Part shown: positions 25,145 through 33,691 of the stretch, piece after piece | How the letters are laid out: each line of letters opens with the position of its first letter | How positions within the stretch are numbered: the first letter of the stretch is position 1 | Program-made: the position numbers and the translations under genes | NCBI GenBank assembly: GCA_034679905.1 | Contig: JAXDAH010000141.1 | Span: 1 to 41,079, forward strand | DNA: 41,079 bases | From: JASEFH01 sp034679905 | GTDB taxonomy: Archaea; Halobacteriota; Methanomicrobia; Methanomicrobiales; JACTUA01 | Direction: 5' to 3' | Notes under the pieces: generated by a model | Databases searched by the model: none | The model's input: only the letters and a program-made list of their open reading frames with translations | Told to the model about the DNA's origin: nothing

Positions 25145-25627
25145 GTGGCAGAGAGCGAAAATCGGGAGAGAGAACTCGAACAGGAGCTCGGCTACTCTTT
25201 TACGGATCCTGCCCTGCTGCGGCGGGCGCTCACCCGGCTCGCCTACGCGAAGGAGCAGGGGCTGGACGCGGCGGACCACATGGACGCTCTCGCGACCCTG
25301 GGGGATGCGGTCTTCGAGCTGGCGACGATCGAGAGCCTCGTGCGGTCGGGCGAGACCGAGAAGGGCGCGATCACCAACCAGAAGGTGAACCGCGTCAATA
25401 TGGTGCAGCTCCGCAACCTTGCCGAGTCCCTCCGGATCGAGCGCTACGTCTACTGGGGCAGAGGGGAGGAGGCGCAGCACATCTGGACGTCGGGACGGGT
25501 GCTCGCCGAGTGCATCGAGGCGGTGGTCGGCGCCGTCTACCTGGACGGGGGCATGGCAGCGGCCCGGCAGGTGCTCCAGCACCTGCAGTTTCTCCGTCCC
25601 ATGATTAAGCCCTACTGCATGATGTAG
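25145..25627 (+). CDS. RNase III-like domain protein with altered active site
   Basis: 160 residues, a single RNase III endonuclease fold without a dsRNA-binding domain. The signature region reads DALATLGDAVFEL (family: ETLEFLGDAVLEL) and the second one VLAECIEAVVGAVYLDGG (family: ADxxEAxxGAIYLDGG). Compared with bacterial RNase III, the metal-binding Glu of LEFLGD is Ala and the first Asp of the second motif is Glu; the Asp of LGD and the later Glu remain. It may therefore bind rather than cut dsRNA, or use a changed metal site. Architecture recalls Mini-III. Its last 16 nt overlap the converging trehalose synthase gene. Confidence 0.8.
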   Translation: MAESENRERELEQELGYSFTDPALLRRALTRLAYAKEQGLDAADHMDALATLGDAVFELATIESLVRSGETEKGAITNQKVNRVNMVQLRNLAESLRIERYVYWGRGEEAQHIWTSGRVLAECIEAVVGAVYLDGGMAAARQVLQHLQFLRPMIKPYCMM

Positions 25628-26826
25628 TTCAGCAGGTCCAGATAATCCCCCAGCATGCGGGTGATCAGGAACTTCTCCCGCACCGCCTCTTTTCCTTTAG
25701 ATCCCATCTCGTTTGCCAGGGCGGGATCCTGCATCAGCTGGACGATGCGGTCGGCGAACGTGCGGGTGTCCGTCGGGTCTACCAGGAACCCGTTCTCGCC
25801 GTCCGTGATCTGCAGCGGGATTCCGCCCACGTTCGAGGCGACGACCGGACGGCCCTTCCAGAGCGCCTCGGTGACCGTGAGCCCGAACCCCTCTCGCAGG
25901 GACTTCTGGAGGATCACGTCCGAGACGCGCTGGAGGACGTTCACGAGCATGTTGTTCTCGCAGGTGATGAAGATGATGTCCCCCTCTCTGGCCAGGTTCC
26001 GCGCCTTCCGGGCGACGCTCTCGTAGATCTCGTAGCCCTCGGGATCGTCTGCCGCCATGCAGCCGCAGAGCACCAGCCGGCAGTCGATCTCCTTTCGCAC
26101 CTCCTCGAAGATGTCCAGCACGCCTAGAGGGTCCTTCCACTTGTCGAACCGCGAGATCTGGGTGAGGATCGGTTTGTCGGTGGGGATCCCGTAGCTCTCG
26201 ACGTGCTTCTGGATCGCCCCCCGGGGAATATCGCGGTTCTTCACTGTCAGAGGGTCGATCGCCGGGGTGACGATCCGCTGCTCCACCGGCAGATCCTCTT
26301 TCAAGTACTTCTCGTCGGAGACGACCATCAGGTCGTAGAGGAGGACGTAGCCCCGAAGGAACTTCCAGACCTCTTCGTTGGGGTGCGTGAGATCGATGTG
26401 ACACTGCCAGATCCAGGGCTGCGTGCGGCGGTGGTAGCGGATGAGGGGGAGGGGCTGCGGATCGTGGACGATGATCGCGTCGTGGTCGAGGTGGGCGTAA
26501 CTGGGGAAGTTCTCGTTGGTGGCGAGATAGAGCTGCCGCTCCGCCGCCGAGACGGTCACCGGCTCCCCCTGCAGACCGTTGTGGAACTTCTTGGTGACGG
26601 TGAAGAAGTTGGGGTTCCCGTGGAGCAGCCTCCACTCGGCATCGATCCCGATGTCGTTGATGAGCGGCATCAGCGACGATATGAGTTCGGCCACGCCGCC
26701 GCCCTGGTAGGTGGAGTTGATCATAGCGATATGGCTTCCGTAGAGCGTTCTCGCCTTGCGGTAGATGTCGGCGATCACCTTGTCCTTTACCACGCCATAG
26801 TAGTCCACCAGACTCGGTACGGCCAT
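25612..26826 (-). CDS. treT: Trehalose glycosyltransferring synthase (TreT-type, GT4)
   Basis: 404 residues. A GT-B glycosyltransferase: N-terminal INSTYQGGGVAELISSL, central VHDPQPLPLI and WQCHIDLTHPNEEVW, C-terminal TQISRFDKWKDPLGVLD and the nucleotide-sugar site EGFGLTVTEALWKGRPVVASNVGGIPLQI. These are features of TreT, which joins NDP-glucose and glucose to trehalose and can run in reverse. It lies 36 nt downstream of the OtsA-OtsB fusion gene in the same direction, so both are probably one trehalose operon. GGGGAGAG precedes the ATG. Confidence 0.87.
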   Translation of the reverse strand: MAVPSLVDYYGVVKDKVIADIYRKARTLYGSHIAMINSTYQGGGVAELISSLMPLINDIGIDAEWRLLHGNPNFFTVTKKFHNGLQGEPVTVSAAERQLYLATNENFPSYAHLDHDAIIVHDPQPLPLIRYHRRTQPWIWQCHIDLTHPNEEVWKFLRGYVLLYDLMVVSDEKYLKEDLPVEQRIVTPAIDPLTVKNRDIPRGAIQKHVESYGIPTDKPILTQISRFDKWKDPLGVLDIFEEVRKEIDCRLVLCGCMAADDPEGYEIYESVARKARNLAREGDIIFITCENNMLVNVLQRVSDVILQKSLREGFGLTVTEALWKGRPVVASNVGGIPLQITDGENGFLVDPTDTRTFADRIVQLMQDPALANEMGSKGKEAVREKFLITRMLGDYLDLLNYIMQ

Positions 26827-26862
26827 CGGACTCTCTCCCCTGCAACATGAAGGAGAGCTACT

Positions 26863-29139
26863 TTAAGAAGATGTCGCCCCTTCCGCTACAGTGCCGACTC
26901 CTCTCCCCTTCGGGGTTTTGCGCCGGGGAGGACGGGATACTGCCGCGGAGATCGCGCCCTTGTCGGCACACGCCTTCAGCAGGGGGAGCACCTGCCGCTG
27001 CGTGCTGATGTTGAACCGCGCCTTTGAAGGCGCCTGCCCGACCTTGATCGAGTAGGCGTCGGAGGGCAGCACCTCGAAGAGGTCTTCGTCCGTGCGGTCG
27101 TCCCCGATCGCCAGGATGAAGTCCCAGGACTTCTGGTTGAGCCAGTGCGAGACCGCCCGCCCCTTGTTGACGACCGCGTTGCGGATCTCCAGCACCTTGT
27201 GCCCCTCGAGCACGGCGAGGTTCAGGTTGGATGTCAGGTGCAGCAGATCGTCCTTGAGCTCCATCGCCCGGATCGAGGCCAGTCCTGGTTCCGCCCTGCG
27301 GTAGTGCCAGACGAGGGAGTGCTCCTTCTCCTCCACGAAGGAACCGGGTGTTCTGTCCGCGTAGATCTGGAGGAGGGGCCGGATCTCCTGCTTCCATTCG
27401 CTGGAGATCTGTTCGGGCATCCACCACGCCGAGTTCACCTCCTTGATCCAGACACCGTGTTCGGAGACGATCCCGATGGGGAGCGTGCCGAACCAGCGGT
27501 CCATGGCCTTCCGGTCCCGCCCGGTGATGATCACCACCTCGTTGCGGGCATCCGCCGCCATCGCCTCCAGCTGCCGGAGGACGGCCTCGTCGGGAACCGC
27601 CTTCTGGGGGCGGGACGCGAACGGCACCAGCGTGCCGTCGTAATCGAGCAGGATGAGACGCTGTCTCGCGGCCTGGTAATCCGATAGGAGCAGTTCCTCT
27701 GTACTCGCTGTCAGAATCTCCTGGGATCGCTCCTGCTGGATTGACGTCACGGCGTTCAACTTCTGGATGAAGTCCTCCGCCCAGTAGCGCACATCGTAAC
27801 GCCGCAGCCGCTCCTGCATCACCCGGTTGCGCTCCACCTGCTCCTGCTCCGGCATGACGAGCGCCGTCTCCAGGGCCTCCACCATCGCTTCCCGATCGCT
27901 GGGATTCACGACGATCGCCTCGCCGAGCTCCTGCGCCGCCCCCGCCATCTCGGAGAGGATCAGCACCCCGTCGCCTGCCGTCCTGGTCGCGACGAACTCC
28001 TTGGCCATCAGGTTCATGCCGTCCCGCAGGGGAGTGAGCAGGGCGATGTCGGCGAGGTGGTAGTTGGCGATCAGGGTCCTGAAGGGGAGGTAGTTGTAGA
28101 TGTACTGGATCGGTACCCAGTCCAGTGTCCCGTACCGCCCGTTGATCCTCCCGACCAGCCCGTCGATCTGGTGCTTCAGCTGCTGGTAGTGCCAGATGGT
28201 CGCCCGCGAGGGCACCGCGACCAGGATCAGCGATACGCCGCCCCGGTACTCCGGATGCTTCTCCAGAAAGGCGTCGAAGGCCTCCAGGCGGTGGGCGATG
28301 CCCTTGGTGTAGTCCAGCCGATCGAACGAGAGGATGATCTTGCGCCTGCCGTACTTCTTCCGGGTCCGCCGGATCTCCGCCTGGACCTCCGCATCCTGGA
28401 CGGCATCGGCATACTTGCGGTAGTCGATGCCCATCGGGAACATGTCCACCCAGACCAGGCGGTTCCCCACGGTCAACTCCCCCAGCGCGTGCTCGTAGCC
28501 CAGGATCCGCCGCACGCTGGAGAGGAAGTGGCGCACGTAGTCATAGGTGTGAAATCCGATGAGATCGGCACCGAGGAGGCCCTCCAGGATCTCCTTTCTC
28601 CAGGGCAGCTGCCGGAAGATCTCGAAGGAGGGGAAGGGGATGTGGAGGAAGAACCCGATCCTGACGGACGGGAGCCTCTCCCGCAGCATCTGGGGGAGGA
28701 GCATCAGCTGGTAGTCGTGCACCCAGATGGTATCACCGGGCTCCGCCACCTCCGCCACGGCATCGCAGAACGCCTGGTTCACCCGCCGGTACACGTTCCA
28801 CTGCCGCGGGTCGTACTCCGCCAGGTGGGTGAAGTAGTGGAAGAGGGGCCAGACGGTGTTGTTGCAGAAGCCGCCGTAGTACTGCCGCACGTCGTACTCG
28901 GAGAGGAAGACGGGGTGGCACTTCTCGGCGGCAAGCGCCCAGCGGACTCGTTCCTTCTCGTCCGCATTGCTCCTGCGGATGGTCAAGCCCGGCCAGCCCA
29001 CCCAGATGCTGTCGTAGGACTTGTAGAAGGAGCCGACGCCCGTGGCGAGCCCCCCGGCGCTGGTCTGGATGCCGATATCGCCCTTCCTCTTCGTCACGCT
29101 CACGGGCAGCCTGTTGGATACGATTACGAGTTTCGTCAT
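26863..29139 (-). CDS. otsAB: Bifunctional trehalose-6-phosphate synthase/phosphatase
   Basis: 758 residues. Residues 1-470 are a GT20 trehalose-6-phosphate synthase (MTKLVIVSNRLPVS, HDYQLMLLPQML, FFLHIPFPSFEIFRQLPWR, DRLDYTKGI, LRDGMNLMAKEFV). From about 490 a HAD phosphatase follows (LLDYDGTLVPF with the nucleophile Asp near 499, and GDDRTDEDLF as the metal motif). It makes trehalose from UDP-glucose and glucose 6-phosphate in one chain, an osmo- and stress-protectant. The ATG at 29139 gives the standard OtsA N-terminus; an in-frame GTG at 29169 is possible because a TAAAATTA box lies just upstream. First gene of the operon with treT. Confidence 0.92.
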   Translation of the reverse strand: MTKLVIVSNRLPVSVTKRKGDIGIQTSAGGLATGVGSFYKSYDSIWVGWPGLTIRRSNADEKERVRWALAAEKCHPVFLSEYDVRQYYGGFCNNTVWPLFHYFTHLAEYDPRQWNVYRRVNQAFCDAVAEVAEPGDTIWVHDYQLMLLPQMLRERLPSVRIGFFLHIPFPSFEIFRQLPWRKEILEGLLGADLIGFHTYDYVRHFLSSVRRILGYEHALGELTVGNRLVWVDMFPMGIDYRKYADAVQDAEVQAEIRRTRKKYGRRKIILSFDRLDYTKGIAHRLEAFDAFLEKHPEYRGGVSLILVAVPSRATIWHYQQLKHQIDGLVGRINGRYGTLDWVPIQYIYNYLPFRTLIANYHLADIALLTPLRDGMNLMAKEFVATRTAGDGVLILSEMAGAAQELGEAIVVNPSDREAMVEALETALVMPEQEQVERNRVMQERLRRYDVRYWAEDFIQKLNAVTSIQQERSQEILTASTEELLLSDYQAARQRLILLDYDGTLVPFASRPQKAVPDEAVLRQLEAMAADARNEVVIITGRDRKAMDRWFGTLPIGIVSEHGVWIKEVNSAWWMPEQISSEWKQEIRPLLQIYADRTPGSFVEEKEHSLVWHYRRAEPGLASIRAMELKDDLLHLTSNLNLAVLEGHKVLEIRNAVVNKGRAVSHWLNQKSWDFILAIGDDRTDEDLFEVLPSDAYSIKVGQAPSKARFNISTQRQVLPLLKACADKGAISAAVSRPPRRKTPKGRGVGTVAEGATSS

Positions 29140-29327
29140 GGTGTGAGTGATCCGGAGACCGGGTTCCACCCTTTACATCTCATCGACAATTAATTTTACC
29201 ACTGCCGCGATTCGGAATCGCCCGGCGGGATCCGGGAAGATCCAGAAGAAGAGGTACTGCGCCGCCCCGGCAGCGAGGGCGGCGTCGATGGGAAGGGACG
29301 GCGAGCCCCGGCTCGATCCTGCCAGGA

Positions 29328-30014
29328 TCACCTGTTCTGGGAGGGTGCGGGGAGGAACGGGCGGAGCGATGCCGCCAGCTTGGCCAGATCCATCGACTGC
29401 AGCACGACCTTTCCCGGTCCCGTGAGGGTGGTGACAAAGAGCCCTTCGCCGCCGAACAGCACGGTGCGCACCCCGCCGGCAAGGGCGATCGAGTAGGTGA
29501 CCGAAGAGTCGAACCCGACCACCAGGCTGGTCTCCACCTTCACGGTCTCGCCGGGGGCCAGACCCATCTCCACGATATCTCCGCAGCAGTGCAGGAAGGC
29601 GCAGCCCTTCCCGCTCAGCCGCTGGAGGATGAACCCCTCGCCTCCGAAGAACCCGGCCCCCAGTTTCTTCGTGAACGCGATCTCCAGGTCCACCCCCTCC
29701 TCGGAGCAGAGGAAGGCATCCTTCTGGGCGACGAAGTCCGAGCCGTCCAGGCGGACGGGAAAGATCTTTCCGGGGATCGAGCCGGCAAACGAGACGAAAC
29801 CCGGCCCGCCTTCCGGGCGGAACCGGGTCAGGAAGAAGTTCTCCCCTACGACCATCCTCTTGAGCCCGCCCAGGATGCCGCCCTTCGCCTGGGTCTGCAT
29901 CTGCACGTTGCCGCTCATGTTCGCCATCGCACCGGCTTCGGCATAGATGCACTCGCCCTCGGCGAGGCGGATGGTGACCATCTGCAGGTTGTCGCCAACG
30001 ATCGTGTACTCCAT
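29328..30014 (-). CDS. AIM24/TIGR00266-family protein
   Basis: 228 residues of beta-rich sequence with repeated Gly-containing segments: ECIYAEAGAMANMSGNVQMQTQ, GGILGGLKRMVVGENFF, FVAQKDAFLCSEEG, GGEGFILQRLSGKG and SSVTYSIALAGGVRTVLFGGEG. This is the TIGR00266/AIM24 pattern. The molecular function is not established in archaea. No signal peptide. Single gene between the trehalose operon and the glycosyltransferase; no clear ribosome-binding site before the ATG, so leaderless expression is possible. Confidence 0.85.
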   Translation of the reverse strand: MEYTIVGDNLQMVTIRLAEGECIYAEAGAMANMSGNVQMQTQAKGGILGGLKRMVVGENFFLTRFRPEGGPGFVSFAGSIPGKIFPVRLDGSDFVAQKDAFLCSEEGVDLEIAFTKKLGAGFFGGEGFILQRLSGKGCAFLHCCGDIVEMGLAPGETVKVETSLVVGFDSSVTYSIALAGGVRTVLFGGEGLFVTTLTGPGKVVLQSMDLAKLAASLRPFLPAPSQNR

Positions 30015-30077
30015 GGTCGGAGAGGTTGGAAGAGGGAGGGGATAACCTGTCCGATCCGGTCCCCTGCCCGGTTCCGC

Positions 30078-30770
30078 CTACTTCTCCACCACGTAGCGGA
30101 TGAGAAAACCGGGGCGTACTCCCAGGGCGTTGAGGAGGATGGCGAGCATGTAGATGGCTGTCAGCGTATACTTCCCCTTCTGCAGGTAGCGCCGCGGCGA
30201 GACGGAGATGTAGCGATCGAGCTGGATCAGCCGTCCCCTCCGCTTCGCCTTACGGCAGAGTTCAAAGTCCTCCATGAACGGCAGCGGATCGTAGCCCCCG
30301 AGAGAGAGGAAGGCGTCCTTCCGCATGAAGATCCCGAAGTCCCCGAAGTACATCGGCGTCAGCCGCGCGAGCCGGTTCCAGGCGGCGCTCTCCAGGCGGA
30401 GCAGGGGATCCCGGCTCCGGAAGGAGTGCCGGAACGCTCCACCGAGCGCGCCATCGGCCTCCAGGTTCGCCTGAATCCGCAGGAGGGCATCCGCCGGGAT
30501 GCGGCAGTCCACGTGCAGGAAGAGCAGGATATCGCCCTCCGCCTCCTGAACGCCGCGGTTCATCTGGACGGCCCGCCCCCGCTCCGAGACGATCACCTTC
30601 AGCGGACGGGGGAAGCTCTCGCGGCACCGCTCCACCTCTGTCATCGTGCGGTCCGAACTGCCGCCGTCCACCAGGATCAGCTCGAAGTCCCCGGCGAGGT
30701 TCCGGTGATGGGAGAGGAACGGCTCGATGCTCTCCTCCTCGTTCAGTACCGGGGTGACAATCGAGATCAT
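30078..30770 (-). CDS. Family 2 glycosyltransferase, TIGR04283 type
   Basis: 230 residues. MISIVTPVLNEEESI opens a GT-A fold, LILVDGGSSDRT binds the nucleotide, and LLFLHVDCRIP holds the DxD-like metal motif; YFGDFGIFMRKDAFLSLGGY and MEDFELCRKAKRRG are the acceptor region. It ends with a hydrophobic segment (TLTAIYMLAILLNALGV) that may touch the membrane. It resembles the 'rSAM/selenodomain-associated transferase 2' family. It is divergent from a radical SAM gene, and the partner family (transferase 1 type) lies at 32887-33567, so the pair-with-radical-SAM context is kept here. Substrate unknown. Confidence 0.85.
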   Translation of the reverse strand: MISIVTPVLNEEESIEPFLSHHRNLAGDFELILVDGGSSDRTMTEVERCRESFPRPLKVIVSERGRAVQMNRGVQEAEGDILLFLHVDCRIPADALLRIQANLEADGALGGAFRHSFRSRDPLLRLESAAWNRLARLTPMYFGDFGIFMRKDAFLSLGGYDPLPFMEDFELCRKAKRRGRLIQLDRYISVSPRRYLQKGKYTLTAIYMLAILLNALGVRPGFLIRYVVEK

Positions 30771-30908
30771 GGCGGTCCTTTTACACCACCTTCAGGGCGG
30801 GAATCTCTATTAAACCTCTCGGTTCGCGTGCAGGTGAGCGATGCGGCCTCCTGCCGGGGAGGAGGGATTCCGAAGGCTCGAACGGAGAGCGGCGAGCGCA
30901 AGTATCAT

Positions 30909-30924
30909 CTGCATGCAGGTGCAG
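30909..30924. repeat. 16-nt motif also found at 39764-39779
   Basis: CTGCATGCAGGTGCAG occurs just upstream of the radical SAM gene and, unchanged, in the gene-free stretch at 39764-39779; both are followed by a GGGAC. It contains the palindrome CTGCATGCAG. Confidence 0.4.
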
Positions 30925-30937
30925 GGGACGGTGCGGC

Positions 30938-31999
30938 ATGGATGAACCGGATCCGACCCTGAGCCAGGGAGGGCTGCACCCCGACTTCCAGGAAGAGATG
31001 GCGTACTTCGATGCGAACAGGGTATACGCGCTGCAGATCGAGACCACGCTCGCCTGCCCGCAGGGGTGCCTCTACTGCTACGCATCCGCGAACAACGGCA
31101 CGGGACGCGAACTGCCCGCGGCGGCGATCTGCACCGTCCTGGAGGCGGCAGCCGGCATGGGGATCCGGGCGATCGACTGGCTGGGAGGCGATCCCCTGGT
31201 GCGGTCCGACTGGCACGGGCTGATGCAGCATGCCCGCAGCCTCGGCATGACGAACAACATCTGGTCCAGCGGACTGCCGTTTCTCGATGCCAGCGTGGCA
31301 GAGAGGGCAATCCGGGTCTCGGAAGGCGGATTCGTCTCCGTCCACCTCGACACCCTGGACGAGGCGATCTACCGTGTCCTGCACGCGGGCGATCCCCGGG
31401 AGAAGATCCGGGGCATACTCCGGGGGGTGGACAACCTCATCGCGCTCGGAAAATCCCCCGACCAGCTGATCAACTGCATCACGCTCACCCGCCCTCTCTC
31501 CGACGTGGAGAGGACCATCCGCTACTTTCGTGCGGAGAAGGAGATGCGGACCTGCATCACACCGCTCGTCCCGCTGGGAGGCGCCGCGGATCGCCCCGAG
31601 TGGCTGCCGGACATTCCCGCTATCCGCGACGCCTGCCGGGCGCGGGACCGGATCGACTACGCCGGCTCCTCCCTCTCCATGCACGCCATGGACGTGACCA
31701 AGTTCTACTGCGGAGGGATGGTCTGCATCACGGTGGACGGAGATGTCACCCCGTGCTCGCTGATCCGGAAGGGATGTGGCAATGTCCTCTCCGAGCGGCT
31801 GGACGCGATCGTCGAGGAGAACAGAGAGGATCTCCTGTTCATTCCCCTGCGATCGCCGCAGAACGGGGCGACTGCCTGCTCCCGTTGCAGCCACGGCGCC
31901 GTCTGCTGGGGGTGCCGGGCGGCGGCGTACTACCGGCATGGCAGTCTGCTGGCAGAGGACCCTCACTGCTGGATGCGCCTGGAGAGCGGGTATGGATGA
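30938..31999 (+). CDS. Radical SAM protein with SPASM-like C-terminus
   Basis: 353 residues. ACPQGCLYCYAS holds the CxxxCxxC cluster ligands (Cys40, 44, 47); WLGGDPL is the SAM-binding GGE-type motif. The C-terminal third has many cysteines (FYCGGMVCITVDGDVTPCS, KGCGNV, ACSRCSHGAVCWGC, PHCW), as in SPASM/Twitch domains that hold extra 4Fe-4S clusters in peptide- or cofactor-maturing enzymes. The substrate is unknown; no small precursor peptide gene was seen nearby. Its TGA overlaps the ATG of the methyltransferase gene (ATGA), so the two proteins are co-translated. Confidence 0.87.
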   Translation: MDEPDPTLSQGGLHPDFQEEMAYFDANRVYALQIETTLACPQGCLYCYASANNGTGRELPAAAICTVLEAAAGMGIRAIDWLGGDPLVRSDWHGLMQHARSLGMTNNIWSSGLPFLDASVAERAIRVSEGGFVSVHLDTLDEAIYRVLHAGDPREKIRGILRGVDNLIALGKSPDQLINCITLTRPLSDVERTIRYFRAEKEMRTCITPLVPLGGAADRPEWLPDIPAIRDACRARDRIDYAGSSLSMHAMDVTKFYCGGMVCITVDGDVTPCSLIRKGCGNVLSERLDAIVEENREDLLFIPLRSPQNGATACSRCSHGAVCWGCRAAAYYRHGSLLAEDPHCWMRLESGYG

Positions 32000-32829
32000 C
32001 TGGGCTCTCCAAGAGGGCGTGCTTCACGCTCGCCGACATCCGCGAGGCGTATTCTGGACCCTTCGGGGAGTTGTGGGAGATGCTGATGGGGGAGGAGATC
32101 CACGTCGGCGGGGAGCGGGAGACCGATATCCTCGCCGCCCGCACCGCGATTGCCCGTGACGAAACGGTGCTGGATATCTGCAGCGCCCTCGGGGGTCCGG
32201 CGCGCCGCCTGGTGCGGGAGCGGGGGTGCTGCGTGGTCGGCCTGGACGCCACCCCGAAGCTGGTGCGGGCGGCGGTACGGCGGAGCGATGCGATGCGCCG
32301 GGTCAGCTTCTGCCTGGGAGACGCGCTCGAGTTACCTTTCAGGACCGCGACCTTCGATGTCGTCTGGGGCCAGGATGCCTGGTGCCACGTGACCGATACG
32401 GAGCGGTTGATTAAAGAGGCGTTCCGCGTGCTTCGCCCGGGAGGGCGGATCGGTTTTTCGGACTGGATCGAGAACGGGACGATGGCGGATGCCGAGCGGA
32501 CCGTCCTCAACGCCTTCATGCGCTTTCCGTGCATGGAGACCATCTCCGGCTACGCCCGGCTGCTGGATGCGGCGGGATTCGTTCGGGTGGAGGCAGAGGA
32601 CCTGAGTGCGGAGTTCCTATCCCACTGCCGTCTCTACCTGGAGAAGCTCCGCTCGATCCTGCAGGAGCCGGTCTCCCGACGCTACGGTGCAGCGTTCTAC
32701 CGCCAGGCTTGCATGGGGCTGGAGGCATGGGTCCGTGCCGCCGGAGAGGGGAAGGTGGGACGGGGGCGGTGGGTGGCGGCGAAGCCCGGGGCCGCTCCCG
32801 CTGCCCGGATGAACCGTCGGGACCCGTGA
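31996..32829 (+). CDS. SAM-dependent methyltransferase, sarcosine/dimethylglycine-methyltransferase-like
   Basis: 277 residues, class I fold. VLDICSALGGPARRL is motif I, CCVVGLDATPKLV motif II, DALELPFRTATFDVVWGQDAWCHV motif III/IV, and VLRPGGRIGFSDWIE motif V. The WGQDAWCHV and GG-A-R features recall glycine-betaine-forming N-methyltransferases, though the chain is rich in cysteines. Translation is coupled to the radical SAM gene by a 4-nt overlap, so both enzymes may act on the same product. The acceptor is not known; an osmolyte or a metal(loid)-bearing molecule would both be conceivable. Confidence 0.85.
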   Translation: MTGLSKRACFTLADIREAYSGPFGELWEMLMGEEIHVGGERETDILAARTAIARDETVLDICSALGGPARRLVRERGCCVVGLDATPKLVRAAVRRSDAMRRVSFCLGDALELPFRTATFDVVWGQDAWCHVTDTERLIKEAFRVLRPGGRIGFSDWIENGTMADAERTVLNAFMRFPCMETISGYARLLDAAGFVRVEAEDLSAEFLSHCRLYLEKLRSILQEPVSRRYGAAFYRQACMGLEAWVRAAGEGKVGRGRWVAAKPGAAPAARMNRRDP

Positions 32830-32886
32830 GAGCGGCCCAAAGGTTATTCAGGTAAGAGTCCGATATCGTTCGACGGATTGCGTGCG

Positions 32887-33567
32887 ATGGATGCGATCGT
32901 CGTCATGGCCAAGGCCCCGCTACCGAACCGGGTGAAGACCCGGTTGATCCCCCCGCTGACGGGCGAGGAGGCGGCCCGGCTCTACCACGGTTTCCTGCTG
33001 GATAAACTGGACCAGGTGCTGCACGTCCGTCCGGCCCGCCACGTCATTGCCTACACCCCCGACGACGCGGAGCCCTTCTTCCGCGCTCTTGCAGGGAACC
33101 GCCACCGCCTGCTCCGCCAGGGGGGAGGGGACCTGGGAGAGCGGCTGTCCTCCGCTGCCGGGACCCTCTTCGCCGAAGGCTGCCGCCGGGTGCTGCTCCT
33201 GGATAGCGATACTCCGCACCTCCCGCCGGCGTACATCCAGAGCGGGCTCCGGGCCCTGGAGAGATCCGATGTCGTCATCGGCCCCTGCGACGACGGCGGC
33301 TACTACCTGATAGGCATGCGGCGGCACACATCCGATCTCTTCCGCGATATCCCCTGGAGCACGTCGGCGGTGACGGCACGGACGATCCAGAGAGCCGGCG
33401 AGCTGGGGCGGACGGTCGCCCTGCTGGATCGCTGGTTCGACGTGGATACGATCGCCGATCTCGTCCGCCTGAAGCGGGAACTGGAGTCGGACGGGAACTC
33501 CGGGCAGTTCTCCTGCGTCCACACCCGCACCGCTCTGCTCGGGCTGGATCTTCCCGCAACAGAGTGA
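32887..33567 (+). CDS. TIGR04282/DUF2064-type transferase
   Basis: 226 residues. MAKAPLPNRVKTRLIPPLTGEEAA opens a nucleotidyl/glycosyltransferase-like GT-A fold; LLLDSDTPHLP carries the metal Asp; VIGPCDDGGYYLIGM is the characteristic motif; ends with WFDVDTIADLVRL. The family is named 'rSAM/selenodomain-associated transferase 1'. It follows the methyltransferase by 57 nt and probably belongs to the same cluster. The ATG at 32887 is chosen over a TTG three codons earlier; a TATA-like GGTTATTC lies about 30 nt upstream. Confidence 0.85.
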   Translation: MDAIVVMAKAPLPNRVKTRLIPPLTGEEAARLYHGFLLDKLDQVLHVRPARHVIAYTPDDAEPFFRALAGNRHRLLRQGGGDLGERLSSAAGTLFAEGCRRVLLLDSDTPHLPPAYIQSGLRALERSDVVIGPCDDGGYYLIGMRRHTSDLFRDIPWSTSAVTARTIQRAGELGRTVALLDRWFDVDTIADLVRLKRELESDGNSGQFSCVHTRTALLGLDLPATE

Positions 33568-33569
33568 AG

Positions 33570-33583
33570 GGCCCGATCGGGCC
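33570..33583. repeat. Perfect 14-nt palindrome after the TIGR04282 gene
   Basis: GGCCCGATCGGGCC starts 2 nt after the stop codon. It could form a short cruciform/hairpin at the end of the message or be a protein-binding site. Confidence 0.4.
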
Positions 33584-33663
33584 GGCACGCGGCGTGTGCG
33601 GGGAAACGGGGCACGGATCGAACCAAAGGCTAATATTCCAGGAGCATTCTATGGGATGCTGGA

Positions 33664-33679
33664 CTGTACACGAGTACAG
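33664..33679 (+). promoter_or_regulatory. Inverted repeat in the leader of the next gene (putative operator)
   Basis: CTGTAC-ACGA-GTACAG, perfect 6-nt arms, placed just before the GGAGTG ribosome-binding site of the gene starting at 33692 and about 35 nt after a TATA-like CTAATATTC. A repressor bound here or a small RNA hairpin could control expression. Role inferred. Confidence 0.4.
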
Positions 33680-33691
33680 GAGTGCTGGAAT

